Part shown: in pieces, positions 32,401 through 44,519 of the stretch | How positions within the stretch are numbered: the first letter of the stretch is position 1 | How the letters are laid out: every line of letters starts with the position of its first letter | Assembly: GCA_003254925.1 (NCBI GenBank) | Contig: QANZ01043248.1 | Location: forward strand, 18,252-82,251 | Direction of reading: 5' to 3' | DNA: 64,000 nucleotides | From: Chamaecrista fasciculata | Taxonomy: Eukaryota; Streptophyta; Magnoliopsida; Fabales; Fabaceae | Position numbers and translations under genes: made by a program | Notes under the pieces: generated by a model | What the model saw: the letters and a program-made list of their open reading frames with translations, nothing else | The model's database searches: none | What the model was told of the DNA's origin: nothing

Positions 32401-34969
32401 AACATGTCATTCAGTTGTTGTGTGCTTTATAGCATTTTCCTCTACCTTTAATTTTCATATTTATCTAGTTGATAATTAAAGTGCACACACACTAGCAAGC
32501 GTAAACACTCTTATTCTTCATAATAATAGAGCTGCTCTGAAACCCAAACACGATTTGTAAAAGTATACTATTTAATAAGTTTAGATTTCTTGCTCCATGA
32601 CAGGTGGAAATTAACATTAAGCAGTCTTTTACTGGACCCCTTAAATGCCAACCGTGGAAAAACATGTGGCATGAGATGCTGAAATTGAATGGGTGGTTGT
32701 CTTCCCGATTATTTAAAGAAGAGTTTCCTGCCCATTTTGCTTCAATAATTGATGCACTACCACTTCAAGAATATATGAATCCCACTTCTGGTCTTCTGAA
32801 TTTAGCTGTAAATTTGCCACAGGAAAGTATAAACCATGACCTAGGGCCTTATGTCTGTCTTTCATATGGCTCTGATGAACAAAGCGATCTTGTGACAAAA
32901 CTCTGTTACGACTCATACGATGCTGTAAGCTACCTTCCTTGTTATATTGCACTAAGTTTCTCATTTCTGAAACTGTAGCATGGTAAAGTAAATGATTATA
33001 TCATGGAATACATTTTTTTAAGATGTTGAAATCAAGTGCCTTTTAAACCCCACCTCCCAAATATATACATTGTCTTGTGTATCTCATGCATGTAATCTGA
33101 TCAGTGATAACTTTGAGGACATCTTATCTGAAGTAATAGGCATCTGTATGGATTATTTCCTAGACATAAAGACTCCCTTGAATATGCTAGTTGCAATGTA
33201 AGTGAGAATCTGTTATATTTTGGTGATCTAATTTATTTTAAATCTTAAGCTCTTACAGTGGTCGCAACTTACAGTTGATTTGGCTATAGCCTTTCTAATG
33301 TATGCTGGAAACAACTAATATGACATGTCAACAAGTTGATGTACAGCCCAATTTAACAAAGTCCTCAGTCAATCGACTAATGTGTTTATCTAGGAAGTGT
33401 CCTAGCTTGATAAAAAGCAGTAGAAATCGGTTCAAAGCACTTTGAAGTTCACAGTTGCATCATCTGTTCTGTTGGTTTTATGTTCTTAAATCCAACATTA
33501 ATATGTGTTGTGCAGAGTGTTTGTGCTGGTTTTAAATCAGTGCATGATTTATGCATGGGGTGGTGCATATTGGTATGAAATCCAATTGTGCAATCTGTGC
33601 CATTTATTGCATTTGATATTTTATTCCAGGTTAATATTATGACATATACTTCGGATAGCCCTCTTCCTACAGAACAGCTCACAACTATAAGAAAGTTACT
33701 GAAAAAGCACAAAACTCTGTGTCGAACAGAGTCTTCCAAAATTACCACAGAGCAACAAGAGAATCAGAGAGTGAAAGCAAATTCCTTATTGCCTTCTGAA
33801 GACAGTGAAGAAACAGAGTTGCATAGCATGGGGAGAGAAAATATGCACTTTTCCAGGAGAGTTAATAGAACAACTTGCATCCCCGCTGAAGCGAAAAAAG
33901 TAGATAATCAGAGTGGAGATAGCAAAATTTTCCAGGATGGAGAATCTGATTCTGATTCTGAACCCTCTTCACTTTGCAATGGGATTGCTGAGTCTCATTA
34001 CCGTAATAATTGCAAAATTCCATTTGGCAACTCAAATAATGACAGAAATAGAAAGTGTGTTGAACATTCTGGTGCCCAGTGGGATGTCTTTCGTAGACAA
34101 GATGTTCCAAAGCTCATAGAATACCTTAAAAAACACTCGGATGAATTTTCGTATACCCACGACTATCACAAGCAGGTAATTCAACAAGAAGACAATTCCA
34201 TAGGAGGATTTTTATGGCCTTGATGAAAATTTGATTTTGTCCCATTTCTGCAGATAGTTCATCCTCTTTTAGATCAGTGCTTTTTTCTTGACAATACTCA
34301 CAAAATGAGGCTCAAGGAGGAGTTGAGTAAGTATACTTCTATATCTCTATATTTTATGTTCTGTCAAAAGTATAGGCTGAACTAAAAACAATGCTACCAG
34401 AAATTGAACCGTGGACTTTTGAGCAACATGTTGGTGAAGCCGTCATCATTCCTGCTGGATGTCCGTATCAAATTAGAAATTCTAAGGTATCTTTTGCATC
34501 AATTTATCTATTCTCTCTCTATCTCTTTCTATTTGTCTTATTTAGAGAGTCTTTGATGATGTTTGAATTGTTCTGTATTGGATATTCACTCTTGTTGAGC
34601 ATCATCGGTACATGTAACATTCTTTGCAATTTCAATTATTATTATGTGCAGTGCTGTGTTCATGTAGTTTTAGAATTTGTGTCCCCTGAGAATGCTACCG
34701 AGTGTATTCAGTTGATTGATGAAACCCGTCTACTTCCACAAGACCATCAAGCAAAAGTAGATCATCTTCAAGTGAGTTACTGAGTTTCCTAGTAACACTA
34801 TTCACTGACTCAGCTTTCTATATGTTAGCTTTTCATTAGTTTTTCCCATGAAGTTGACTATTTATTATTTTTTTTTATTTATGGATCACGAGAACAGGTG
34901 AAGAAAATGGCCCTTCATAGCATGAGTTCAGCAATAAAAGAAATACATGAGCTTACCAGCAAAATGTGA
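29429..34969 (+). CDS. JMJ24-like: JMJ24-like WRC/RING/JmjC protein with altered iron site, 12 exons
   Basis: Exons 29429-30064, 30158-30297, 31092-31197, 31288-31414, 31518-31581, 31666-32380, 32604-32924, 33630-34175, 34254-34326, 34401-34486, 34652-34771 and 34898-34969 give about 1001 aa. A WRC zinc motif (RCKRTDGRQWRCSRRA...LCEIH) is at residues 11-40, a basic region follows, and a RING-like 4CXXC zinc region is at about 229-290 (CHWC, CSSCQKEFFCMDC, ACPVCRGTCTCKDC), with more CxxC pairs in exon 6. The JmjC fold starts near residue 530 (ENFEHFQKHWGKGHPVVVRD). KDM3-type H3K9 demethylases bind iron with H-x-D and a later His. Here the first site reads TKLCYDSYDAV (Cys697) and the last GCPYQIRN (Tyr932). 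Both histidines are gone, so demethylation is unlikely. Arabidopsis JMJ24 is described as a non-catalytic JmjC/RING protein that targets CMT3; this fits. Confidence 0.85.
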
Positions 34970-36037
34970 TTGCACCATCTGAAATATGATATGCCTCTGT
35001 TCCTGTACCTCCTCACTTTCTTGATTCCTTGTTCTCATGCCTTCAATTTTGTATAGATTACTCACAAACACGTTATGAATTGGCTAATCTTACTGTAATA
35101 TATGTATGTGTCGATCAAATGTTATGGTTTTGGTAATTTCATCATAGTTTATTTCAAAGAGGAAATTTGATTAACAGTGGCAGACATGTGTGATTGACAC
35201 CGAGTTGCACGCGGTACAATTGGCCCTTCGGTTGCATAAAAAGCAAGTTACACATGTGAATATATCCAAAGTCGCAGAGATTATACATCCAGTTGACTAT
35301 GTATTTTCTAGCAGATCATTATGTTTTGATCGACGCACGCAGCATCACATTGCCCCCAATAGTTTATTCTAATAAGAAAATGAAATACAAGATATACAAG
35401 CTTGCAAGATTGCCCCTTCCAGTTCCTTTAATCCAATAGTATGAATGATTATTGATTAGCCACATTCGAGAATTTATAACCAATATTACAGATTTCCATG
35501 TATTCAATTTCCATGAATTATTTTCTTCTTTAATGACAACATCCATTGAAAGCATTATTATATAGTAACATAACCTGTTGAATGGTGCATCAAAATTATC
35601 AAGAATTTATATAATCTTCGAATAAGTCAAAAATTGAATGAATAATACTACATACACAATCCCTAAACTGACAAAGTGTTACAACTGATTATCTAAAAAG
35701 AATTGAATTGGACAAACCTACAGCTGTAGCCAATTGGACCATAAAAGCAGTAGGCACCTGCGATAAAATACTTTCATGCTTTCTTTAAGCGTATACAACT
35801 AAGGAAAAATGTTCACCCCTTTATTCCTTCCACTATCATTTTTCCTGTAAACAGTTGACTCATATAACTGTTGGAACTTGATATTTTAACAAAATAAATA
35901 CATGGGATAAAAGTTGGAAACGAGAAAAAGAACGAGTTCAGAAAGCCCAAGACTCAGTTAATTCTTGGGACCAATGATGTTTGGGGTTGTATAGTCAAAA
36001 ATGTCTCGGCAGCCTCAAAAAAATCAAAAAAACCTTC
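34970..36037. other. Convergent 3' ends of the JmjC and ABC1 kinase genes
   Basis: The two genes face each other and this 1.07 kb holds their 3' UTRs. No further gene or repeat stands out. Confidence 0.6.
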
Positions 36038-38885
36038 TCAGGGAGCCATCAGCCCATCAATAGTGTAAGAGAGAGACTTCGCCCAGTCAGCTCTGAGAAC
36101 CAACGTCTGTAGCGTCTCCATCACATTGTACCCAGGATCAAGCTTTCTCTGCCAACCCTACAAAATTAGATAATTACCAAAATCAGCTGAATCACTATAG
36201 TATACTATAACAGTGTAAGCAAAAAGAAAAATGAATAATCAATGGATTGGGGAATGGGGAAGGAGGGCAGTGTCTATAATCTAATTATGTTTCAGATTCA
36301 CCTAAGTGTTTCCTAATGCATGTCATTCACACAACACACTGTCATAGTGGTGCTATATCAAGCATTACTGAGCTTAAGAAGAAAAACGATTACCTCAAGA
36401 ACCAAGGTAGTCACCATAACAGTACAAACGTTGCCGTCAATATTAACTCTGTGCCGCCTTACTTTCTCGAGTAACTGCTCTATGCACTCAGCTGGATGGA
36501 CCAGATCACCTTCTGGGGTGCCCCAAAAAGCAAAGGACTCGTCCACTTCCTGTCACAAACAAACAGTAGACTCCATGAATCAAGTGGCATTGGAATCATA
36601 TGCAAGTAACTCTGAAATAACTGAAACAAAATACATAAATATCTCCAGGAAACACAAGCAACAAAATATTCAAAGTCAAGTACAATCTGTTAGTTGTAAC
36701 CAAAAAAAAAGTACAATCTGTTAGTGAGAAAAACTTGACTACAATGGATGATGCAACATTTTGACAGCTCATTAACTTAACTGAACAAACTGGGGAGAGC
36801 AGCACTTGCTAACAAATGTCAAAAAATGGTTTGGATACTCAAACTAATAAACATTGGTTACTTGACATTTACACCCTTGAGTCCCCACTTCAACTCAAAA
36901 TGCAGAAGTGATAAGATGATTACATCAATTTCACAACCATTCCTGCAAAAGAGTTACATGTTCAAGTTCAACAAATTACCTCAATAAAAGCCTTTGGATT
37001 TGGGCAATTCTGTTGCTTTGATAACCTTAGTGTGCACTCAGCAGCAGTCCGGCCATCTCGACGGGCAACAGCTTTGAAAAATTCCAGTAAATTTAACCTA
37101 TCACTTCCAGAAAGTTCAGCAGTCATGCCTACATCAAGGAAAACCACATGAGGCTTTGATTTGAAGAGACCTTTGCGAGGAGATTTGTTTTGCGACACAC
37201 GAACGAGGATATTTCCAGGATGCATGTCTGCATGAATAAAGTTGTCCACCTGAAAGAAGACAGCCAACCTCTTGGAAGCTAAATCTTTACAATGTTCAAG
37301 TTCAAAACTATCATAGGCCTCATGCTTCTTTTAGCCTAAACTAATGACTAACATGCCATTACAGATAGATCCAATAATTGCATTCAAAAACCATGAAGAA
37401 TGACTGTATTCACTAAAATGACTGGAGACCAAATAAGCATTAGGAGAAGGAAAAAAACGACCCTTAAAATTTACAATATTAATATGCTACAATGCAACCA
37501 CAAACTACTGAACATCAACAGAATAAAAAAATAGTAATTGGTACAAATGTTACCAGAAGCATCTTCAAAAGGGCATGAGTCCCAATGTGAGCAAGAGCAG
37601 ATTTAATCCGCTCATGTCCTGGCAGGTCATCAACATAGTAAGAGACGCATTCTCCATGTTCATATGTTTCCACCAAAACAGCAGGATGCACCAAAGGATA
37701 GACAGGCTTGGGGAAAGAAACATCCCTCCATTGACGGAAATTGTAAATAAATCGGCTCAAATGGGCAGCTTCCCTTGCAAGGTCAACTTGAGACATCATG
37801 AAAACTGCAAACTGTTGCACACTTTCATCCAATCTTAACCATCTAAGTGTAGGAATAAGATTTGAAATTCTTGCCACAGTATTGATAATCAAAAAATCCC
37901 TTCTGATTGACTCTCCCACACCAGGATGTCTAACCTTCACTGCAACATCAAGAGGCTTCCCTTTTTGACCAGGGTAACGATATTTTAAAGAAGCCCTATA
38001 CACTTGGGCAATACTTCCAGATGCCACAGGCACTTCTTCAAAATTCTCAAAAATTTCAGATATCTTCCGACCAAATGATCTTTCTATAGTCTTCTTTGTG
38101 TAGCTAAAACTATGTTCAGGAGCTTTGGTATGAAGTTCTGAAAGCGTAGCACAAAGATCTTGAGGAAAAAGATCAGGCCTTGTAGCTGCCCACTGACCCC
38201 ATTTTATGAACGCTGGACCTGCATTTTCTAGTGTACGGAGAACAATCTGAAGCCATTTCTTCCTGAACTTTGGCCCAAAAGAATCAGCAAGAGGTGCCAT
38301 TATTATGCTTGGAGAGAAAAGTATGGCTAAGTAGAGAGCTCTCAATAACAAGATAAGGCCATCTAGTGCCAAAAATACAAATGAGAAAAAGTAAGTGTAT
38401 CCATCTTCTGCACGCATGTATAAAGCATTCTGTGATGGATATCGTTCTGCATCTGCCCACTGTCGCCGATTCCATGCTAGCTCTCCACATGTAAAAGCAA
38501 AAATGCCAGGAACTAGCAAATAAGAACGGGCCAAAGCCAAGCTGACTGCTTGAGCAATAATATCTATGGAGGAAAATGTACGGTCACCATTGGAAGAATA
38601 CTTTCTGCATAAAATTCTCCAAGCATGTTGGGAACGCTGTGTCACTACACTACTCGCTGAGACTACAGAAATGTTCCTAGAAAAGAATTGCTTGCAAAAG
38701 TTCTCCTTTGTCCCATATGAGAATGACCGATGGGCTTCCCTAGGAAACTTATATTGTATGTACAACCTGCATTGTTGAATATTCGGTCCAACTGAGACGA
38801 TTGATCCATATCTACTCGCTTCAGGATACCTACTCCTATAGTTTCTAAGAATAGATTGACGAACACTCCTTATATGTCCAAGCAT
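36038..38885 (-). CDS. ABC1/ADCK (UbiB-type) atypical kinase, probably mitochondrial
   Basis: Coding exons on the minus strand are 38885-37554, 37249-36980, 36549-36394 and 36157-36038, giving 625 aa. The N-terminus is rich in Arg, Ser and Tyr without acidic residues (MLGHIRSVRQSILRNYRSRY), as in a mitochondrial presequence, followed by a long non-conserved part with hydrophobic stretches (SYLLVPGIFAFTCGELAW). The ABC1 kinase signature follows: AFIKWGQWAATRPDLFP (KxGQ, about 224-240), VASGSIAQVYRA (Ala/Ser-rich nucleotide loop), VAVKVRHPGV (lysine), NFIHADMHPGNILV (catalytic loop, 448-461) and VVFLDVGMTAEL (metal-binding Asp). Relatives regulate coenzyme Q and lipid metabolism; the long N-terminus and sequence suggest the ADCK2-like group. 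A non-coding 5' exon near 40339-40520 is joined by a 1.45-kb intron. Confidence 0.92.
36678..36724. mobile_element. Micro-insertion 13 in ABC1 kinase intron, 16-bp flanking repeat
   Basis: Direct repeats aagtacaatctgttag (36678-36693 and 36709-36724) flank ttgtaaccaaaaaaa (36694-36708). It lies within the intron 36550-36979. Confidence 0.8.
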
Positions 38886-40338
38886 CAAAAATCTGCAAAC
38901 CCAAAATAATGTAACCTATAACAACGTTAGAATCTGTTCACAATGTCATGGAATGTCTCATCAACTCACTAACTTTTAGCAAAAGCCATCCACTTTTCTA
39001 AACTGTCATATTTAACAAATTTGCCACTTTACTTACAAGCATGCAAATATGTGATAATTATATTTCAACCTCTGATGAAATGATTTTAAAACATTAATTA
39101 CTGGGATTATTGACTTGAAGAATGAAAAAATGTAATTTCCTCCATAATTTTATTTTATACCAGGCTAAACAGCTAAATTTTTCCATTTGTTAAGAGTCTC
39201 TTTCCTACTTTGTTCTGTCCTTAATTCAAAGTTTCTAATCTCCATCCATTTTAACAACTTATTGTTCCTCCAAGTTTTCACCACTTCCATACGTAATGTG
39301 TTAAGCTTTCATGGTCCGATGACCCACCTAAGTTATATAATGAACTGATGTAGGTAGATATTTCATTTATATGGTTAAGCAGATTCGTTATGTAACTATC
39401 TACTGGGAGACCACCATAATCCATGTATCCATAAAACTGATAAAAGCCCACATGAACACAAAACAGAGTGTTTGCTTAGAATAGACACCTTAAATAGTTA
39501 AAATTAAGATAAGGGAGATATCAAGTAAGACAGAGAGATTAAAGAAATCAGCACCATTAGACAACAATATATAGTCAAGGAAACAAAAACCAGGTGTACA
39601 ACCCTCCAAGCTGCTAGTTTAATTTAGGCCTCCTTTTAGTAACAGATCCACTCCTCACCGACACCAATGTTATTTTGAAGGCTTTGGCATTAACTTGACC
39701 GTAAAAGATTCCATTTTTGACAAGGCATTGTGAGATCGCCAAGGATCATGATACAAGCCTTATTATCTACATCCCAGGAGAAGTGGGCAAGGTTATCCTC
39801 TTACAAGAGAAACCTCAAGTTGGGCAGGTAAAGTTAGAAAGTTGCACATACAAGGAATAGGGATAAAGTGATTCCGGGGAATGACAACCTAGAATAGCAC
39901 CATATGAGCACAACCGGTTTAGAGAATTAAAATCTTTCCGACGAGAAAAATATGGCAGCTACGCATACATGGAGGCCATAGATCTCTACCGAAACCAGGA
40001 ATTCTTTTATAACAACGGACGGGAAGGTTAAAGACCAAAGCTTTCATTATTACACTAGACACGCAAAGGCCAAACCCAGCCTTCATTGTAAATCACGGTC
40101 GCTAAATTGCTGAGAAATTACCAATGTTTCCCATAATCCTTTCTGGCGACCACGAAACGGAAAAAGATTGGAAGTAAAAACAAAATTATAAAAAAAAACC
40201 ATAAAGTAAATCCACCTTAGCTTCAAATACAATATTGCTTCAAAGATCTCGAGCCCTCATTCCAGTAAAGAGGCTAATAATTCTCAAGAACCCACAACAA
40301 ATTATTCCAAAACAAAGACGAGTATGAAGAAAATAACC

Positions 40339-40520
40339 TGGGGGGAAGGACAACATGCTACTGCGGGAGTTGACGACGGCACGGACGTGGAGAAGAGAGG
40401 CGGTGAAGAGACGTAAGAGAGGAAGAAGAAGGAGAAAAAAGAAAGAAACGAAAGGGTTGAATTGAATCTGAGAGTGGAAAAGGCGTAGTCAGCGATGGCA
40501 ATGGCGGTCAGAGAAAGGCA
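40339..40520 (-). promoter_or_regulatory. 5' UTR exon of the ABC1 kinase gene with a short uORF
   Basis: A good donor (CCCCAG|GTTATT at 40338/40337 on the minus strand) matches the acceptor tttgcag just before 38892. The spliced leader then contains an upstream ATG (near 40355) coding MLSFPPDF and ending in TGA, which overlaps the main ATG as TGATG. The transcription start is not known. Confidence 0.5.
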
Positions 40521-40529
40521 CGCGAAGAT

Positions 40530-42500
40530 TTGGGAGAGGAAGGGTTAATTATGACTAACGACCAAAGGTCCTGAGGCCATAACTCATAAGCCAGCAATAG
40601 CATTTTAGACTTGGCGCGATACACAGAAAACCCTAAATGGGCTTTCAACGAAACACTTACGAGAGGAATAAATCAATGTAAAACCAAAACAATTTAAATT
40701 CTATTCTTTCATCTCTTGTCAAAAATTAAGTTTCGTGATTGTCTGCGGATCACGCCTCCTCTATATTACACCAAAAATAATTAAATTATACAGTCAAAGT
40801 ACAAAGAAAATATAGATTTCCCTTACGACTAAATTTTAAGGGACCACGAGAAAAATGATGTTTGTATCAAAGTTAAGAAGATATTAATAAAAAGGTTACT
40901 ATTTTTCGTTATTATGGATGAAATTGTAGATACAAAGCAATTTCTATTTTCTTGTAGCGTGGCATGTTTCATTTTTGGTCCCTCACACGCGGGTTTATTT
41001 AATGCGCAAAGGTGGGAACCATCGGTAACCGCAATCTCCTTGCGTTGGTCCGAAGCTACTTATGTGTCTCTTTTGAGTGCACATATTAATTTGACATTGA
41101 ACGTGGCACTTCCAAATACTCACATAAATTACTCAGACAATTTTTTTAAAATTTTATTACTTTATATATCATAATATTTTTTTATATTCAAATTTATTTT
41201 GTATCAAGATTAGTAGAGGTGAGCATCGGTCCGGTTCGACTCAGTTTGTTTATTTTTTTGAACTGAACCGATGTAATTGGATGACCAAAATAACCATCAA
41301 ATTCATCCAAAAAATTTTGGACATTCGAACCAAACCAAATCGATTATAATCAATTTGGTTTAGTTCAGTTGGTTGGCTTTTATGTATACTTTTTAAGAAA
41401 AATTATATTGATAAAATTATAATATCATACAAATTATAATATCTATAGAAATTCATATGTTACCAAGTATATGCAATTATGCATGCATATATAATTTCTA
41501 ATTCATTATTTCTGGATTTCAAATATGAGATTTCTTTAAATCTAAAATTTCATAATATTCATAATTTCATAGTAGTTATAAAACTCTAAAATAAAATTTG
41601 AGGCTTAATTAGTGGTTTAATGAATGAGATTGATAGGAAGTTTCATTTTACATATGAAAGTATTTTATTTATAGAAGTATTTTGTATTTAAAAATATATA
41701 GGTTCGGTTTTATTGGATGGTTCGATTCACCATCAATTTGTAAAATAAACCGAATCAAACAAGTTTAGTTCTTTCATTTTTCGTCCAAACCATCCAAATT
41801 TTAATTGGTTTTCATCAATTTGGATTGATTTGGATCGGTTAGAATTGGATGTGTTCCCTTAGGTTAGCAAATTACTTTTATTAAATAATTTTTGTGGTCA
41901 GAATATTTTGTAAGTTATTAAAAAACGTTTTTAAAAATTGTATACTAATTGGGTCAAAGTTTTAAAAGCCCAACCCAGTCCATTTAAGAAATAAAGTTTT
42001 CTTTTAAAGACAAACAAAAAAGCCCAAAGTGACTTTTATCCTTTCAGGCTTCAGCCATGCATGATCCGGCCTACATGTTATATTATACACGATATCTGTG
42101 TTGTTGTTCCAAACCGACTTATCCCTAAATAACGAAAAAGTAACATAATAATCCGAAAATGGGGAAAATGGTAAATAATAAATTGAGAAGTAATTAACAA
42201 TGAACCAAAATGACTGAAATATATAGTTGGTGTACATGATAAGAAGCATGAGAGTATATATATCTTATATTATATGGCTCCACCCCTTTCTGGTCGTCCA
42301 CATTTTAAAACTATAGTACAAAATTAATAATAAAAGGAAAATTATTATTTGATCCCTTCTTTTTTACTGTGTTAACGATTTAGTCCCTAACGGGCACGCA
42401 AAACCTCTAGTATATATATATATATTGGTAAATGACGTATGTAAATTAAATAACTATGATGATTAGTAAATAGGTAATTGGGTATAGAAACAGATATAGG
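40530..42500. other. Intergenic spacer with one repeat element
   Basis: This holds the ABC1 kinase promoter side, an element at 41212-41866 and the 3' side of the MFT-like gene. No coding exon is seen. Confidence 0.5.
41212..41866. mobile_element. GGTTCGG-type non-autonomous DNA element
   Basis: The left end (gaggtgagcatcggtccggttcg) and the right end (ttggatcggttagaattggatgtgttccc) mirror the common plant repeat with GGTTCGG/AACCGAA ends and 'gaggtgttcat' borders. The interior carries several aaccgaatc and ggttcggtt segments in both directions. The superfamily is uncertain and the target duplication is unclear. Confidence 0.5.
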
Positions 42501-42510
42501 TAGGCGTTGG

Positions 42511-43367
42511 TTAGCGTCTGGTAGTGTTGGTCTTGGATTCCTTCTGTGAGTTGAAGTAAATGGCGGCAACGGGAAGAGCAAGGGCGTGTTTGGAAGCAAA
42601 TAGACGCGTATTAAAATTAGCACGATTTTGTTGTGCTTCAACTTCCTCCTCACCTGATTGCTTAAATGCCACAAACACGTACCTATGGATCCCCGTCCGT
42701 GGATTTGGCCCCATGTAACTCACCACCTCTCTCCCTATACCAATCACAAATTTACCATATATATAATCACTCAAATATTATATATATATATTCACGTAAT
42801 CATCACTTAATTACCTTGCGAGGCTTCACAACCCTCTGGAATATCCACAACAATCCTGCCATAGTCCAAAGACAATATAAATATATATGCGAACATGCAG
42901 GTGCGACAATTTTAAAAGAATCAGCAATATTTATAATGAGAGGAAAATTTAGATACATACCAATGGAGCCACTCTCTATATGTTGGTTCACTAGGACTTG
43001 GAGCATCAGGGTCCACCATTACCTAATATGCATGCAGTAATTAACTTAGTTTAATTAGTTCCTGGCCTCTTCATCATTCCAACTAGTACCTCAAACTAAA
43101 TTGTGTTAAAATTAATTAAGGTGAATGAAGAAGTTAAAGTTTATATACCAGAGTATATAGATTATTGGTAGCATTAATATGATTGGTATTATTGAGAGGA
43201 AGAATTCGGAGATGAGGTGTGTGAGCAGCCAAGGAGGGTTTGATGTCACAACCATTAGCCACCTGTTTCGACCCAAACTGGACTGTGATTCTGGCCGTCG
43301 GAATAAATGGGTCAACCACCTCTCCGATCACCTTCCCCACTGCAAGTGGTTCAATGGATCCACCCAT
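42511..43367 (-). CDS. MFT-like: MOTHER OF FT AND TFL1-like PEBP protein, 4 exons
   Basis: Exons on the minus strand are 43367-43149, 43022-42961, 42855-42815 and 42734-42511, giving 181 aa. The middle exons are exactly 62 and 41 bp, the sizes conserved across plant FT/TFL1/MFT genes. The PEBP fold is clear: [25 protein letters not shown], the ligand-pocket [30 protein letters not shown], and the C-terminal [20 protein letters not shown]. At the residue that separates FT (Tyr) from TFL1 (His) this protein has Trp (TYREWLHW), as in the MFT clade; the tail ends FNSQKES with a few extra residues (KTNTTRR). MFT proteins work mainly in seed dormancy and germination under ABA and gibberellin, with minor flowering effects. 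The loop [18 protein letters not shown] is longer than in most PEBPs. Confidence 0.93.
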
Positions 43368-44500
43368 TACTTACTTACTTATTACAAACTCCCTACTTCT
43401 AGCTACCTAGTTACTAGTGTGTTATAATTATAGTTTGTGATTTTATATGATATGATCGATATTGTAATACGTTATATTTAATTTGGTCTCATATATATAT
43501 GTTTTATTTGTTGTGTGTTGGGATTATGAAAAAGGAGGATGTGGTGGGTGAGTGACACGTAGCAATAAGGGTATGTTGAGTGGCAGATGGGCTGTCCACT
43601 ATGATAGTGGCAACAGAGCACGTGTCTCTTACCTGTGCGTCTGACGGTTACCGAAATGACATCCATGTCCCTCTCCCACTCACTTTCACATCTATTCAAT
43701 AATTTTCACATGTATATAATTCTGCATGATTATAAATTAATTATTAGATTAGATTTACAAAATCAGAGGTTTGGCTCCAATAAGGGCTTCTTATCCAGTT
43801 TTAGAATATTGTACTACTTGAATTGGAGGGATATGTTGAAGTCTTCTGATTTTTAATCAGTGTTTAATTAAAAAGAAACAGAAGAATGTGTTTTATTTCC
43901 CAGATTGAAACCAGCAAGCAAGAATTGACTTTCCAAATATAAACTGCTCCCACTTATGCAAAATGCTATTAGCTGACTTCGAAAGGTAGTGTTTTCAAAT
44001 GCCACTTTCCCAAATTCAACTGCACTCTTGTCACTTCAACTACTTTTGTTCTCCACTTATTCTACAACTTCCAAGTGTCAATATATCTATATTATAATTA
44101 TTTAGTTTATCCTTGTAATTCCATTCAATCGTTATATATTTAAATTTGTTTATTTTACTTCATATATGGTTAAGTTCTTATGATATATATATTATTGAGA
44201 TTTGCTTGCGTGACTACCATCCATTGAACCATTTATTTCGTGTGTGTGGCTTCCCTTTGACCTCTTTTCATTAATTTATCTTCAACTTTTCTTGAATGTT
44301 GAACAGAGTTACAAAAGAAGCAAAAAAAATAAGCTTCTTCCCACTGTGCTTATATATCACAAAGGTATTTCTATTCTAAATCTTATAAGCATAGATAGTA
44401 TTTTAAAAGTTTATGCATTTTTATCCTTTTTGATCTGATATTTGCATTTTGAATTGAAGTAGGTAACAACTTGTTATTCTATATATTTTGATATCAGATT
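43368..44500. other. Promoter side of the MFT-like gene and spacer
   Basis: AT-rich sequence with no supported exon. A stretch near 43550-43650 (gtgacacgtagc, gagcacgtgtctc) has ACGTG cores that could serve bZIP factors, but at this length chance matches are expected. Confidence 0.4.
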
Positions 44501-44519
44501 TTCTTGCTTTTGGATAGGT

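Noticed and set aside
43550-43650. ACGTG cores upstream of the MFT-like gene as ABA-response elements
   Set aside because: Two short cores in this much sequence are expected by chance, and no spacing or conservation evidence is available.
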